A stretch of DNA of 6,718 nt from JAAYYY01 sp964602995 (GTDB lineage Bacteria; Chloroflexota; Anaerolineae; Promineifilales; Promineifilaceae). A model generated the notes under the pieces. The model was given only the letters and a program-made list of their open reading frames with translations, was not told the origin of the DNA and did not search any database. Below, one piece after another: positions 6,477 through 6,718 of the stretch; within the stretch, counting starts at the first letter, position 1; each line of letters starts with the position of its first letter. The DNA is taken from contig CAZRTM010000166.1 in assembly GCA_964602995.1 (NCBI GenBank), positions 1 to 6,718 on the forward strand, given 5' to 3'. The position numbers and the translations under genes were made by a program.

Positions 6477-6718
6477 GTGGTTTTTGCGGTGCCGTCTATG
6501 AGGAGGACGACCATGCTTACCGGCGACCGCGCGGAGACCCTTGTATGTTAGAGGGGAAGCTGGTACACCTCTTATAGAGGAGAAACCAGAAGACGGGAGG
6601 GCGGTGACGTTCAGGAGACCCTAAGCCTCGAGCTTCTAGTGAAGATTAGCGCCCGCCCTCCAACGGTCTGCCCAAGAACGGACGATATCTTAAGCCCTCT
6701 GGCCTTGATGGCGGAGTG
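6477..6718 (+). ncRNA. Candidate structured RNA, possibly 5' part of a group II intron (runs off the right edge)
   Basis: No long reading frame covers this region, but it folds into a series of hairpins. (1) GCGGTGCCG (6486-6494) pairs with CGGCGACCGC (6521-6530) with one bulged G, and is extended by GGTTT (6479-6483) with AGACC (6535-6539). (2) CTGGT/ACCAG encloses CCTCT-TAT-AGAGG (6560-6590). (3) GGAGGGCGG (6596-6604) pairs with CCGCCCTCC (6653-6661) around a CTTC-TAGT-GAAG hairpin. (4) GTCTG and CGGAC close CCCAAGAA (6666-6683). Helices 1 and 4 each contain a U-G pair that exists only in plus-strand RNA, which favours that strand. A GTGTG lies at 6475-6479, like the GUGYG start of group II introns, and the segment GGGGAAGCTGGT resembles intron domain I text. 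No domain V or maturase is inside the window, so the identity is a hypothesis. Alternatives are another large structured RNA or an RNA ahead of a nuclease gene. Confidence 0.3.

Noticed and set aside
6458..6512. tmRNA on the minus strand, suggested by GCA AAA ACC ... GCC TCC TAA resembling a tag reading frame
   Set aside because: No tRNA-like 5' or 3' ends, T-arm or CCA were found at suitable distances, and a terminator follows within about 100 nt of the putative stop.
6477..6551. Short peptide gene starting at GTG 6477 behind AGGAGG (24 codons), or at ATG 6512 behind GAGGAGG (12 codons)
   Set aside because: Spacing to the Shine-Dalgarno-like sites is good, but the peptides are tiny and unfamiliar and overlap helix 1 of the structured region. 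The purine runs are explained as well by RNA stems.
6554..6620. Cobalamin riboswitch, because of GGGGAAGCTGGT resembling the B12 box region
   Set aside because: The remaining conserved core of that riboswitch could not be found, and no cobalamin gene is in view.
6611..6718. C-terminal end of a protein gene entering from the right on the minus strand (35 codons to a TGA)
   Set aside because: By hand count the codon-position pattern is not convincing (first position about 49% GC, second about 57%), and the segment overlaps strong RNA-like stems. A partial gene cannot be excluded but is not supported.
1..6718. CRISPR array, transposase or insertion sequence ends, tRNA or rRNA
   Set aside because: No regularly spaced repeats, no transposase-like frame, no terminal inverted repeats flanking a unit, and no tRNA cloverleaf or rRNA motifs were seen on either strand.

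Overview
The window looks like part of the chromosome of a Chloroflexota-type bacterium (Anaerolineae/Caldilineae-like). This is an inference from three things. The aa3-type oxidase is a Thermus/Chloroflexota-style caa3 enzyme with subunits I and III fused. The lipoprotein has the Pro/Glu/Thr linker style common in that phylum. GC content is moderate to high, and start codons include TTG and GTG behind strong AAGGAGG Shine-Dalgarno sequences.

Region 1 (1-3668, minus strand) is a two-gene respiratory operon. It is transcribed from right to left, with coxB (subunit II carrying a CuA centre and a C-terminal cytochrome c domain, made as a lipoprotein) followed 18 nt later by a ctaD-coxC fusion (subunits I and III). 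Together they would form a membrane-bound caa3 cytochrome c oxidase that reduces O2 and pumps protons. The extreme left edge may hold the ribosome binding site of a further gene in the same operon.

Region 2 (3669-5186, plus strand) is accessory DNA diverging from the oxidase operon. It starts with a coding-like stretch that has no start codon (3822-4049), apparently the end of a lost gene. A GTG-initiated gene follows, for a two-domain protein with an N-terminal ricin-type beta-trefoil and a C-terminal pore-forming domain. This matches the Toxin_10 (Tpp) family of insecticidal proteins that includes Cry35, BinA and BinB. Its reading frame is interrupted by a single in-frame TAG at 4875-4877, after which clear homology to the family continues for 102 codons. 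It is therefore a nonsense pseudogene, a sequencing error, or a gene that needs readthrough.

Region 3 (5187-6260) is a convergent minus-strand gene for an uncharacterised lipoprotein with two recognisable extracytoplasmic parts. One resembles the propeptide of alpha-lytic-type proteases; the other is a short beta-rich C-terminal domain.

Region 4 (6261-6718) contains no convincing protein gene. It holds the lipoprotein leader, a strong intrinsic terminator whose U-tract faces minus-strand transcripts arriving from the right, a cluster of overlapping palindromes and short direct repeats (6405-6465), and about 240 bases of hairpin-rich sequence running off the right edge. Several of those helices need G-U pairs that form only in plus-strand RNA. 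The best guess is a structured RNA, possibly the 5' end of a group II intron, but this is not proven.
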